Assembly (NCBI GenBank): GCA_037134755.1
Contig: JBAXLO010000008.1
Coordinates: 1 to 43,460 of the forward strand
Direction of reading: 5' to 3'
From: JBAXLO01 sp037134755
GTDB lineage: Bacteria > Bacteroidota > Bacteroidia > Bacteroidales > JACABE01
Length of the DNA stretch: 43,460 nucleotides
The translations under genes were made by a program, and so were the position numbers. This document shows, piece by piece, positions 34,970-43,290 of this stretch (position 1 is the first letter of the stretch; each line of letters begins with the position of its first letter). The notes under the pieces were generated by a model. It was given only the letters and a program-made list of their open reading frames with translations, was not told the DNA's origin and ran no database searches.

Positions 34970-37164
34970 AAGTTATCACCCCTAAAAAAGTAACCTGTAT
35001 TTACAATTGTCTTGCTAATTGTCTCGTCGTATTCCAACAAGTACTCTTGCCCAATAAATGGCTTTATTACTTTATAGTAAGTTTTATTTATTTCTTCATC
35101 CGTTGAAAATATGATTACTTGGTCACTTATTGATGGGAAAAACTCTCTTGAAATTTGTTCTCTATGTTCAGTATCAATTCTCGCATATGGTGTATCAATA
35201 ATGAATGGTAAATCTTTCCCCGATGCTTTAATAATTGCCCAATAAAGACACAGTATGAATATTTGCTTTTCACCTTTTGAAAGTTGGTTAAGCTCAATTT
35301 TCTTAAAAATTGAAATAGAAATATCATCAAAAATCCCAACTTGATCCTGTGACTTTTTTAGAATATTTTTTAATTGGGAGAACGAATTGATATTAAAATG
35401 ATTTAAGAGAATTTCTACGCCTTTTCCACCAATTCTTTTTGACAATTCATCCAATCCTATATTTTGAATTAATCTGCTCAATTCTTTGTATTGATAACTT
35501 TGGATTTTATACAAATTTATATTAAACTTGTTGTCTATTTCGACTAAGTCTATGAGATTCTCTTTTCTCATTATTTTTTTTAACATATTAAGAGATAGCT
35601 CTTCAATTTGCTTATATTTTGTATCTAGCATTTTATCAATAATTTGGCTCATTACAAAACTAGTCTTTTGAGTCAGTTCATATATGTTCTTATCTTTTGC
35701 ATTAGCTTTGATTTTCTCCATAACTAGAGTTTTATTAGTATTTAATTCATCATAGCGTGATTTTATATCTTGTTCTTCGGCAACTATTAAATCAAGTTTA
35801 GCTTTTGTTTCATATTCTGATTCAGTTAATTCGGTGAACTGTTTTGAAAACGAATTAAAGTCAATCTCAGATAAAGTATCTCTGAGAATTTTATTTAATC
35901 TTGAAGTTTCTTGTGCGAGGCTAGTTTTGGCATTTATCATTAAGATCATTTTTTTAGCATCAAATTTATTAATATCTTCAAGAACCGCACTAACTTTACT
36001 ATTCTGCTCTTGCGATAAATCGTGAATAAGTTCTAACTCTTCAGTGTCTTGATCGTTATCTGGTCTCCAGTCTGCTATAAGTTTTTTTGCCAAGTCTTTC
36101 GCAAAATTATCCACATCAATGGAGCTAATTTTATTAGTATTTAAAGATTCAATTACTGAATTCTTGAATTCGTCTGATTCTAATTTATTTTTTAATATAT
36201 TATATTGTTGCACTTCAGTTTCTAAGGAAATTTGTTTCTTAACGTTTGAAGCAATATCCTTTGTTATTATAAAAGGCATTAAACCCTCAAGGTAGTTCTT
36301 TATATTAATGCTAATCTCATCCTTCGCGCGTTCCTTATCCTTAAGTTGGTTATTTAATTCCTCTCGCTCATTCTCACTCATTCCACCTGATTCCTTGAAC
36401 CTTTTATCAAGTATCTCTTTATCTGAATATATTTCAGCTAATTTTTCATTGTAACTCGTTTCCTTTTTCTCAAGATCAGCAATTTGTTCATTAACTTGAT
36501 CAATGCTAGCCTTTATAAGATCATATTCCTGAGTTAATAAAATAATCTCTTCTGAGTTTTCGCTGCTGCTAATATAGTTTTCAGTAAATTTCTTTATCAA
36601 TTCAAAAGTATCTAAAGAGCATAATGTTAAAAATGCATTTTTTAGATATGAATTATAATTATTTGAAGCAAAAAATTTTGCAACTTCCTCACCATCAAAG
36701 AAAAAATAATCAAATAGATTTGGAGGTAGTTCATTGAATAAATAATTATTAAAGAAAACAATGTCATCACTATCTAACTGCTTATCTTTATAAAATATTT
36801 TAAGATTTTCTGTTATCCTTTGATTATTAAAATTCCACTCTCTTCTAACAATGTAGTTTTTTCTTTCCCTTTCATCAACAATTTCAAAATCTACCTCTAT
36901 ATATGCACTTACTTCTTTGTTTGAATAAGCATCATCGTTTATTAGCTCTTTTATTTTTGATAAGTAGAATGCACTATTAGTCTGATAGTTAAAGCATAGT
37001 GGTCCATAAAGTGCTAGTTTTATCGCTGTAAAAAGAGAAGTCTTGCCAGTGCCGTTTTGACCTCCGATTAACACTATTTTCTTATCCTGACCTAAGGTAA
37101 AATCAAATTCAAATTCACCCAAATATGAGCTAAAATTACATAATTTTATCTTATTGATTCTCAT
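34966..37164 (-). CDS. dndD: DndD, SMC/Rad50-like ATPase of phosphorothioation
   Basis: 732 aa. An N-terminal ABC half-domain starts MRINKIKLCNFSSYLGEFEFDF and has Walker A GGQNGTGKT at 34-42. Two long coiled-coil stretches (residues ~190-300 and ~400-520) carry no obvious zinc hook. The C-terminal half-domain has the signature LSKGEKQIFIL followed by Walker B FIIDTPYARIDTEHRE, which is diagnostic for DndD. It is thought to provide ATP-driven DNA opening or nicking for sulfur insertion. It overlaps dndC by 14 bases and dndE by four. Confidence 0.94.
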   Translation of the reverse strand: MRINKIKLCNFSSYLGEFEFDFTLGQDKKIVLIGGQNGTGKTSLFTAIKLALYGPLCFNYQTNSAFYLSKIKELINDDAYSNKEVSAYIEVDFEIVDERERKNYIVRREWNFNNQRITENLKIFYKDKQLDSDDIVFFNNYLFNELPPNLFDYFFFDGEEVAKFFASNNYNSYLKNAFLTLCSLDTFELIKKFTENYISSSENSEEIILLTQEYDLIKASIDQVNEQIADLEKKETSYNEKLAEIYSDKEILDKRFKESGGMSENEREELNNQLKDKERAKDEISINIKNYLEGLMPFIITKDIASNVKKQISLETEVQQYNILKNKLESDEFKNSVIESLNTNKISSIDVDNFAKDLAKKLIADWRPDNDQDTEELELIHDLSQEQNSKVSAVLEDINKFDAKKMILMINAKTSLAQETSRLNKILRDTLSEIDFNSFSKQFTELTESEYETKAKLDLIVAEEQDIKSRYDELNTNKTLVMEKIKANAKDKNIYELTQKTSFVMSQIIDKMLDTKYKQIEELSLNMLKKIMRKENLIDLVEIDNKFNINLYKIQSYQYKELSRLIQNIGLDELSKRIGGKGVEILLNHFNINSFSQLKNILKKSQDQVGIFDDISISIFKKIELNQLSKGEKQIFILCLYWAIIKASGKDLPFIIDTPYARIDTEHREQISREFFPSISDQVIIFSTDEEINKTYYKVIKPFIGQEYLLEYDETISKTIVNTGYFFRGDNL

Positions 37165-38533
37165 TTTCGATCTCCCTCATCACGTCAAAATGCAGCCATT
37201 GCTGAGTTAATGATTTTTCAAGAGCATTCCGTAAAATTTTGGGATTTGAGAAGTGTTTATTTTTTGTTGTTTCGAAAATTAACTTTTTAATCAAATCAAA
37301 TGGCACATCTGTTGAAGTTGAAAGTTCTTCTAATTTAGAAATTGTTTCAGCGTCAAATAATGGCTTTTTGAGGTCATGCCATGGTAATTTCTCTCCTATT
37401 TCACTTTCATAAAGCTCAACTAATGTTCTTCTGCCTAGATCTAATTCTTCATCCCATATCTTGTCTATTGCCTTTAATTCTTCATTAGTAATAAGCTCAT
37501 AATTCATTTCCTTTTGAATTTTTAATAATTCTCTTAATATCATTTGTCTAGCTTCCCAGGTAAACGGTCCATATCCCATATCTCCAGCAGCCGTGATATA
37601 TATACTCCCGTCCCTTCGCTTCTTTTGTCTATTTTCAGAAATATCTCTTTCATCCATTAGCCATTTCCTAAATCTTGCCAAAGGAATTAACTCTCTATGG
37701 CCGTTGCGAATAAAGCCATTAAGCGATTTGTCTTCTTTTACAACTGTGCATATCCAACAACCGAATCTCGACTGACCGCATGTTTGTGTTTGTTCATTCT
37801 TAACTGTTATGCCCGCGAAAGGACATTCCCCACTATCTGCGTCAGTATAAAGTTCTATAATTTTTGCGTTAGTTGTTCCCCATGGAGTAGTCTTCGCTGA
37901 CAAAATATCCCAAACATCTTCTGTTGTTAATTCTGATATAGGAGAATATACAAACGCTTGTTTTAGAGTATCGTGCCTATTAAGCAATTTCCCTATTATT
38001 TCTCTATCTTCAATACGTTTTTTACGGGCGATACTTTCATCCTTTCTAACGCCAAGTAAAATTACTACTTCAGTTTCCTGTGTATTAATAATTTCTTTTA
38101 TGTAATTAGTACTTGGTTGAATCTTGAGACGATCTGTGCACCATCTAAACGTTCCATTTGTTCGTGGTGTTGGGAATCCTCTTCCAATAATATTGGCAAA
38201 GAATGTATTTGAGGGATCGGGAGTTACTAGTTTGGTTGATAATGGTATCCCATCCCTTTTTGCTGCGTTAGCAATAAGCTCTATCATCTCAGCAAGATAA
38301 ATTTTAATATGAGGATTTTCAACCATTGTATCGGATGATACAACGTGAACTGGTTTGTGGTGTTTGCTAGGATCGAGTCTTTTCAACATGCTATAAACAA
38401 GTTGCACTACAACTGTAGAATCTTTACCTCCACTATAACCAATTATCCATGGCCTTTTATCAGCTAGATACACAAATTCTATTTCGTTAACAAGATCTTC
38501 CAATTTATTTTCGTTAAAAAAGCTATTTCCCAT
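37151..38533 (-). CDS. dndC: DndC, PP-loop sulfurtransferase of phosphorothioation
   Basis: 460 aa. The PP-loop IGYSGGKDSTVVVQL is at residues 31-45, as in PAPS-reductase-like sulfurtransferases. FRWCTDRLKIQP and the later cysteines in GECPFAG and CGQSRFGCWICTVV fit the 4Fe-4S cluster ligands described for DndC. It activates the DNA backbone phosphate and passes sulfur from DndA. The start has GAGG six bases upstream. It is the first dnd gene and is preceded by 186 non-coding bases that hold a candidate promoter and hairpin. No dndB was found before it, although many dnd operons begin with one. Confidence 0.93.
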   Translation of the reverse strand: MGNSFFNENKLEDLVNEIEFVYLADKRPWIIGYSGGKDSTVVVQLVYSMLKRLDPSKHHKPVHVVSSDTMVENPHIKIYLAEMIELIANAAKRDGIPLSTKLVTPDPSNTFFANIIGRGFPTPRTNGTFRWCTDRLKIQPSTNYIKEIINTQETEVVILLGVRKDESIARKKRIEDREIIGKLLNRHDTLKQAFVYSPISELTTEDVWDILSAKTTPWGTTNAKIIELYTDADSGECPFAGITVKNEQTQTCGQSRFGCWICTVVKEDKSLNGFIRNGHRELIPLARFRKWLMDERDISENRQKKRRDGSIYITAAGDMGYGPFTWEARQMILRELLKIQKEMNYELITNEELKAIDKIWDEELDLGRRTLVELYESEIGEKLPWHDLKKPLFDAETISKLEELSTSTDVPFDLIKKLIFETTKNKHFSNPKILRNALEKSLTQQWLHFDVMREIENENQ

Positions 38534-38548
38534 CAGTTACCTCAAATC

Positions 38549-38577
38549 ATTTAATATCTAAAAAACCACCCTGTCAA
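38549..38577 (-). promoter_or_regulatory. Candidate dnd promoter
   Basis: On the minus strand TTGACA (38572-38577), a 17-base spacer and TTAAAT (38549-38554) lie just before dndC. The predicted start would fall almost on the ribosome site, which weakens the call. A second candidate further upstream is TTGACG-17-CATAAA near 38670-38700. The same stretch can also fold: AAACCAACC and GGGTGGTTT, 18 bases apart, are followed by T's, so a terminator or attenuator for the upstream genes is possible. Confidence 0.35.
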
Positions 38578-38719
38578 ATAACAAATTCTGGTTGGTTTTC
38601 TGTTTTCTTTTTTATATTTTTCTTAAAATTAATATACTTACATTCTAATTTGTTTTAGTCGAAACCGCAACAAACTTTATGCCTAATATGCCTATTCTCG
38701 TCAATTATTTGTTCTTTAT

Positions 38720-39580
38720 TTATGCTTTTTCCGCTGTGGTAACTTCTAATTGAATTCCATTTAAATTTGCATATTCACTTGCATATGAATTCTCTGTAGC
38801 AACAATAATTACCTGGCTTTTTATACCCTCAAATGCTGTTTTGTGAATTTCTATTGTTGTGGTTGGTATTTGAATTCTCAATAACATTTTGCAATTAGAA
38901 AATGCGTTTGCTCCAATACTTATTAAATGCATAGGTAATTCAATCTCGGAAGCAGAACAATTAAATGCATTCTCCCCAATTGATTCAATGGTATCAGGCA
39001 ATACGTAATCTTCTCCAATACTATAGCCACTATCTTTATCTTCAGGACACGGATCCAAGAAAAAATTTAGCACACCATTTTTCATTTCAAATATGCATTC
39101 TTCATTATAGTTGTAAATGCTATCTTCTATAATTTTGTCGCCAAAGCCATATTTTGATATTGATCCTCCAGAAATTTCGCCGATAGAAACATTAAAAATC
39201 TCAAAACTTGCATAGCATTTTTTAATAAAACTGAAATTAGTAAAGGCGTCTCTCACTTTTTTTTGAAGCAATAACTCATAGAGTCTCTCCCTAATTCGAC
39301 TTATGTCTGACGCTCCAATTGATGCATCTCCAAGTAAACAATATACCATAGTCTCTTCTATCGAGTAGCTTCCAAATAAAAGATTATTCCGGTACCAGTA
39401 GGGTGCCCTTATTTCCACATGGCTGTCCTCAATCTTAATAATCATTTCGTCATCTTCCCTATTTTCATTTTCAATTTCATCTATAGTAAAATATTCTATG
39501 TTTTCATTTAAAAATTCTGCTATATATTTATTATAAAAGTTGATATAAATAGTAACTTCAAAATCTAATGGAAAAAGCAT
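38720..39580 (-). CDS. BspA-like leucine-rich repeat protein
   Basis: 286 aa from the ATG at 39580, which has GAGGG five bases upstream. The in-frame ATG at 39592 contains that ribosome site and is rejected. The C-terminal ~90 residues carry two to three BspA/TpLRR repeats (VLPDTIESIGENAFNCS, LPMHLISIGANAFSNCK, IPTTTIEIHKTAFEG), which make a short solenoid that usually binds protein. The N-terminal ~190 residues are acidic and unrecognised. There is no signal peptide, so unlike surface BspA proteins it should be cytoplasmic. Set between the PLD-helicase and dndC, it may be a scaffold or sensor subunit (inference). Confidence 0.75.
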   Translation of the reverse strand: MLFPLDFEVTIYINFYNKYIAEFLNENIEYFTIDEIENENREDDEMIIKIEDSHVEIRAPYWYRNNLLFGSYSIEETMVYCLLGDASIGASDISRIRERLYELLLQKKVRDAFTNFSFIKKCYASFEIFNVSIGEISGGSISKYGFGDKIIEDSIYNYNEECIFEMKNGVLNFFLDPCPEDKDSGYSIGEDYVLPDTIESIGENAFNCSASEIELPMHLISIGANAFSNCKMLLRIQIPTTTIEIHKTAFEGIKSQVIIVATENSYASEYANLNGIQLEVTTAEKA

Positions 39581-39613
39581 ATTAACCCTCATAGGTCGTT
39601 ATAAAAGTTGTTT

Positions 39614-42541
39614 TTACATAACCAGATAATCATAAATGTCTTCCCTAACTGCCACCTTTAATTGATATTGTATATTTACTATAGGCAAAGGTGATTTCTT
39701 TATACCATCTTTGTTTTTTTTATCTTCAATTGTTGTTTCTATCATTTCCTTTTGTTTTAATTCTCCCAAATAATAATGATCGCTGTTCTCTCCATCTTTT
39801 TTCTTAACAAACAGATGAATTCTTAAGCCGTTATTGCTTTGATTTCTAAGTTTAATTGCTTCTATTGAATCCAATCTTACTCTGCTTCTAGTCATCCAGC
39901 TAAATTGTCCTCGGTTTAAGAATTTATCTTCATATTGGATAGAGTAAGATATTGATTCCTGCTTTTCATATGTTACGAATATTGGGCATGTATTATGTTT
40001 TATCTTATATCCATATATTGTTGAGCTTTCATCGCTATCCCAGTTTAATAGTCTACAAGCTTCTTTTCTTGAGTACTTTTGATATAAGGTAAGATTGTTA
40101 TTTTCATGTCTTTCAGCGTAGTTATTTTCATATCTTCTCATAGAATATTCCATAAGGTCCTTTAAGTGATTTATAAACTCATTGTCACTTAATGCATCTT
40201 TAAAATAATCAGATATTAAGTATTCATTGTTATGTGATTTTAAGAATGAGCATCCTCTATATCGTTCTCTCTGCAATGTCTGAACAAAACCATCTTCAAG
40301 CAGTGACACTGCGGAAAGAATTGAGGCATCGTCATTTTCAATAAAAAAATCGTTCTTAAGTATTCTCGAAATATCTTTCAGAGTGATCTTCATACTTTTG
40401 ATAAGTTCATTAACAATTATTATCTCATGTGGTCTTTCTCCAGCAGCAAATTCCTGCGTTGCAAATTTGAGTATCATCTTTTGCTCTTCAGAGAATTTAA
40501 CATCAAATTCTTGATCATATGAGGCTTTGAAAGCATAGTATGAATCTGTTTTGTCATGTATAAGCTCCGGATCAATAGATCCATGATCGTAAAAGTCATT
40601 TAAGGTTGGTATATGATTTAGCGTGGTTTTAAGATTTTGATATTCTGACTTTAACAAAAGGAGCTGCGAAAACCTTGCCTTATCAATCGATTCAAATATT
40701 TTATTCCTTGTAATTTTATCTAAATTTACCGTTGAGCAGCCAGGAATTATGCTGCTTCCTTCTGTGACAAATTTTCTTAGATTGTCTTTGTTGTAAGTTC
40801 TGTCTCCTGATAGAGCAATGCTGATCATGTAGTTGTTTTCATAGTTGCCAATAAAGTCTAGTACTATTACGTATTCTTTATCTGGCGCTTTTCTAAGTCC
40901 ACGTCCAAGTTGTTGGATAAAAATAATTGCTGACTGCGTTGGGCGCAGCATTACTATTTGGTTTACTTTTGGTATATCGACACCCTCGTTAAATATATCC
41001 ACGGTAAAAATGTAATCTAACCCATTTTCATAATCGTCTTGTTCGAGCCTATCTATGGCGCTTTGTCTATCCTCTTCAGAACTGTCTCCAGTTAATGCTA
41101 CTGTTCTGTAGGTATTTCCCTTATGCATAATTTCGTTGAATTGCTTTGATAAAAACTTAGCTTCCTCCTTTTGGCTGCAAAATATCAAACCTCTTACTCT
41201 ATCTCCAGAATAACCATAGAATTCAATATTCTTCGCAATATGCTTGATCCTTTCTTTACTAGTCAGCTTTGCGAAATCTGCTTTATCATCCAGAATCTCG
41301 CCCCCGACCATTATTTCACTTATGCCAAAATAATGGAACGGACATAGCATGTCTTCCTCCATTGCTTGTTTAAGCCTTATCTCATATGCAATATTATAGT
41401 CAAATAACTTAAATATATTGAATGAATCATTCCTTTCAGGTGTTGCAGACATTCCAAGTAAGAACTTTGGTTTGAAATAATTTAATACTTTCGTATAGCT
41501 ATCTGCCCCAGCTCTATGAACTTCATCAACTACGATGTAATCAAAGTATGAAGGCTCGAACTTAAGTAAATGTTGATCTTTTGAGAATGTTTGAATAGTT
41601 GCGAAGATGTAATCACTTTCCAGCTCCCTTTTATGCCCTGTATAGAGGCCCATCGTAATACCTTCGCCAAAAACTTTTCTAAAGCTTATCATCGCTCTCT
41701 TTGCAACGTTTTCGCGGTGTATTAAAAAAAGAAATTTCTTTGGTTTAAATTCAAATGCATCAAAAGCCGAAAGATAAGTTTTTCCAGTTCCGGTGGCTGA
41801 AATGAGTATGGCTTTATCTTTTCCGCTTTCCCTTAACTTCGATAGAGCTTCCAAAGCCTGCCGTTGCATCTTATTTAATTGAATACCAGTTTGCTTTTTA
41901 GCTTGTATTGTCTTCCCTATTTCAATTATATTTTTCTCGTTGAATGTTACTTCATATTCATCGATCCACTCTTTTGTTAATATCTTGGAATTATTCCACG
42001 AAGTATTGAACTCCTCTTCAATTTCTTTCACTAAAGATCCATTCATTGAAGAATTTATTTTCAAATTCCATTCATTATTTTTTGTAAGTGCTTCTTGTGT
42101 AAGATTTGAGCTCCCAATAATAATTGTGCTCTCGTCACCTTTTTTGAATATGTATCCCTTTGTATGAAAGTTACCATGATCATATACTTTAACATCAACC
42201 ATGCTTCCAAGCGTCAATAGCTTTCTGAATAATTTAGGATTGTTGAAATTTTGATAATTTGTCGTTAGTATTTTGCCTTTTATACCTCTTTTTTCAAGAT
42301 CTTTTAATGAGTTGAGTAATGTTGTTAGCCCTCCATTAGTTATGAAGGCTATTGAAAACATAAATTCTGTGCAGTTTTCAAGCTCTTTTATTATATGACT
42401 CAAGACCTTGCTACCTTTTGAATAGTCATTAGTAAGAAGCTTTGGTCTAATCTCTTCAGCAGAAGATGCACTCGAATCAATAAATCCAGTGTTAATTGCC
42501 AAAGAAAGTTCACTTATAAAATTGTCTCTGTATTCGCTCAT
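39614..42541 (-). CDS. PLD-nuclease/SF2 helicase fusion
   Basis: 975 aa. Residues ~45-190 form a phospholipase-D-type domain with one HKD-like motif, HTKGYIF (126-132) plus GSSNLT (143-148); in this group two subunits or a partner complete the site. An SF2 helicase follows: ILISATGTGKTYLS (246-259), VVDEVHRAG (DEVH), LLGMSATPER, TVDIFNEGVDIPKVNQIV and IQQLGRGLRKAPDKEYVIVLDF. The C-terminal ~400 residues resemble the DUF3427 region of such proteins. In known defence systems this architecture cuts or unwinds non-self DNA. It is the first gene of the 32 kb run and so probably heads the transcript. Ribosome site AGGTG close to the ATG. Confidence 0.88.
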   Translation of the reverse strand: MSEYRDNFISELSLAINTGFIDSSASSAEEIRPKLLTNDYSKGSKVLSHIIKELENCTEFMFSIAFITNGGLTTLLNSLKDLEKRGIKGKILTTNYQNFNNPKLFRKLLTLGSMVDVKVYDHGNFHTKGYIFKKGDESTIIIGSSNLTQEALTKNNEWNLKINSSMNGSLVKEIEEEFNTSWNNSKILTKEWIDEYEVTFNEKNIIEIGKTIQAKKQTGIQLNKMQRQALEALSKLRESGKDKAILISATGTGKTYLSAFDAFEFKPKKFLFLIHRENVAKRAMISFRKVFGEGITMGLYTGHKRELESDYIFATIQTFSKDQHLLKFEPSYFDYIVVDEVHRAGADSYTKVLNYFKPKFLLGMSATPERNDSFNIFKLFDYNIAYEIRLKQAMEEDMLCPFHYFGISEIMVGGEILDDKADFAKLTSKERIKHIAKNIEFYGYSGDRVRGLIFCSQKEEAKFLSKQFNEIMHKGNTYRTVALTGDSSEEDRQSAIDRLEQDDYENGLDYIFTVDIFNEGVDIPKVNQIVMLRPTQSAIIFIQQLGRGLRKAPDKEYVIVLDFIGNYENNYMISIALSGDRTYNKDNLRKFVTEGSSIIPGCSTVNLDKITRNKIFESIDKARFSQLLLLKSEYQNLKTTLNHIPTLNDFYDHGSIDPELIHDKTDSYYAFKASYDQEFDVKFSEEQKMILKFATQEFAAGERPHEIIIVNELIKSMKITLKDISRILKNDFFIENDDASILSAVSLLEDGFVQTLQRERYRGCSFLKSHNNEYLISDYFKDALSDNEFINHLKDLMEYSMRRYENNYAERHENNNLTLYQKYSRKEACRLLNWDSDESSTIYGYKIKHNTCPIFVTYEKQESISYSIQYEDKFLNRGQFSWMTRSRVRLDSIEAIKLRNQSNNGLRIHLFVKKKDGENSDHYYLGELKQKEMIETTIEDKKNKDGIKKSPLPIVNIQYQLKVAVREDIYDYLVM

Positions 42542-42554
42542 TTTTCACCTGCAT

Positions 42555-42582
42555 ATTATAATAAATCTTATGCTATAATCAA
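42555..42582 (-). promoter_or_regulatory. Candidate promoter for the 32 kb operon
   Basis: On the minus strand TTGATT (42577-42582), 16 bases, then TATAAT (42555-42560). The transcript would have a very short leader before the ATG at 42541. It overlaps the plus-strand extended -10 at 42571-42579. Confidence 0.4.
42571..42579 (+). promoter_or_regulatory. Extended -10 promoter of the Nudix gene
   Basis: TGCTATAAT is an exact extended -10 element (TG-N-TATAAT) 32 bases before the Nudix start. No good -35 is present, as is common with extended -10 promoters. It overlaps the -35 of the opposing operon promoter. Confidence 0.5.
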
Positions 42583-42610
42583 AACATTAATAATATCTAT
42601 TGGAGGCTCT

Positions 42611-42997
42611 ATGAAAACAGTCACTGCAGCGATAATAATTGACGACGATAAAATCTTAATAGCTCAAAGATCCTCTGACGCCACTCTTCCTCTTAAGTGG
42701 GAATTCCCCGGTGGTAAAGTGGAAGATCGCGAAACTCCTGAGGAATGTCTTTCTAGAGAAATCATGGAAGAATTGGATTTAGTTGTTTCCATCGGTGATT
42801 TCTTCGTTAGCAGTATATATAAATATGAGTTTGGCGAAATCGAGTTGTTAGCTTATTTTGCTAAAATACTAAGTGGCAATTTATGCCTTAATGTTCATGT
42901 TGATCACAAGTGGGTATTGCCAAAAGATTTATCATTATTTGATTTCGCTCCAGCTGACATTGAAATCGTACAAAAATTACAGCTACTTTTTATGTAA
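42611..42997 (+). CDS. Nudix hydrolase, MutT-like
   Basis: 128 aa, typical MutT size. The Nudix box is complete at residues 35-57 (GKVEDRETPEECLSREIMEEL), apart from Asp replacing the usual Gly near its end. WEFPGGKVE and an early strand AAIIIDDDKILIAQR match the 8-oxo-dGTP diphosphatase/MutT group (CTP-pyrophosphohydrolase-like). It sanitises or hydrolyses nucleotides in the cytoplasm. A GGAGG site lies four bases before the ATG. It is divergent from the defence operon across only 69 bases, with overlapping promoters. Confidence 0.9.
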   Translation: MKTVTAAIIIDDDKILIAQRSSDATLPLKWEFPGGKVEDRETPEECLSREIMEELDLVVSIGDFFVSSIYKYEFGEIELLAYFAKILSGNLCLNVHVDHKWVLPKDLSLFDFAPADIEIVQKLQLLFM

Positions 42998-43076
42998 CTG
43001 CAATATTAATTATGTTTTTCTCTTGGGCTTTGTATTTGAGACACATGTTTCTTATTACATCAAGGGTTTCCTGCAT
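42990..43076 (-). CDS. Small ORF, 28 aa
   Basis: ATG at 43076 with AGAGGTG about eight bases upstream opens MQETLDVIRNMCLKYKAQEK..., an amphipathic helical peptide. It ends inside the Nudix stop region. A promoter with a near-consensus -10 lies ~110 bases upstream (43186-43214). It may be a real small protein or the stump of a lost gene. Nothing in it is recognised. Confidence 0.35.
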   Translation of the reverse strand: MQETLDVIRNMCLKYKAQEKNIINIAVT

Positions 43077-43185
43077 GAAAGCTTCACCTCTATAACATGA
43101 TTTCGATCGTTCTCATTTATTTGATTTTGATTGGACATTGATAGGATTATTTGGAATTGGCATCAGATTCGACATTTATGCATAA

Positions 43186-43214
43186 ATTATATCAAAATGC
43201 ATATAGTTTTACAA
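43186..43214 (-). promoter_or_regulatory. Promoter with adjacent palindrome
   Basis: On the minus strand TTGTAA (43209-43214), a 17-base spacer and TATAAT (43186-43191). The perfect 14-base palindrome ATTTATGCATAAAT (43174-43187) lies across the -10 and start point, a standard place for a repressor operator. A second ATGCAT lies within the spacer. The downstream transcript holds only short reading frames, including the 28-aa ORF. The rest of 42998-43290 shows no recognised gene. Confidence 0.5.
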
Positions 43215-43290
43215 CGTTACCAACCCCAAATTATCAACATTTTGTCACTTTTTTTATTTAATTTTGTCTTTTCTATAAATTTGTTACTCT

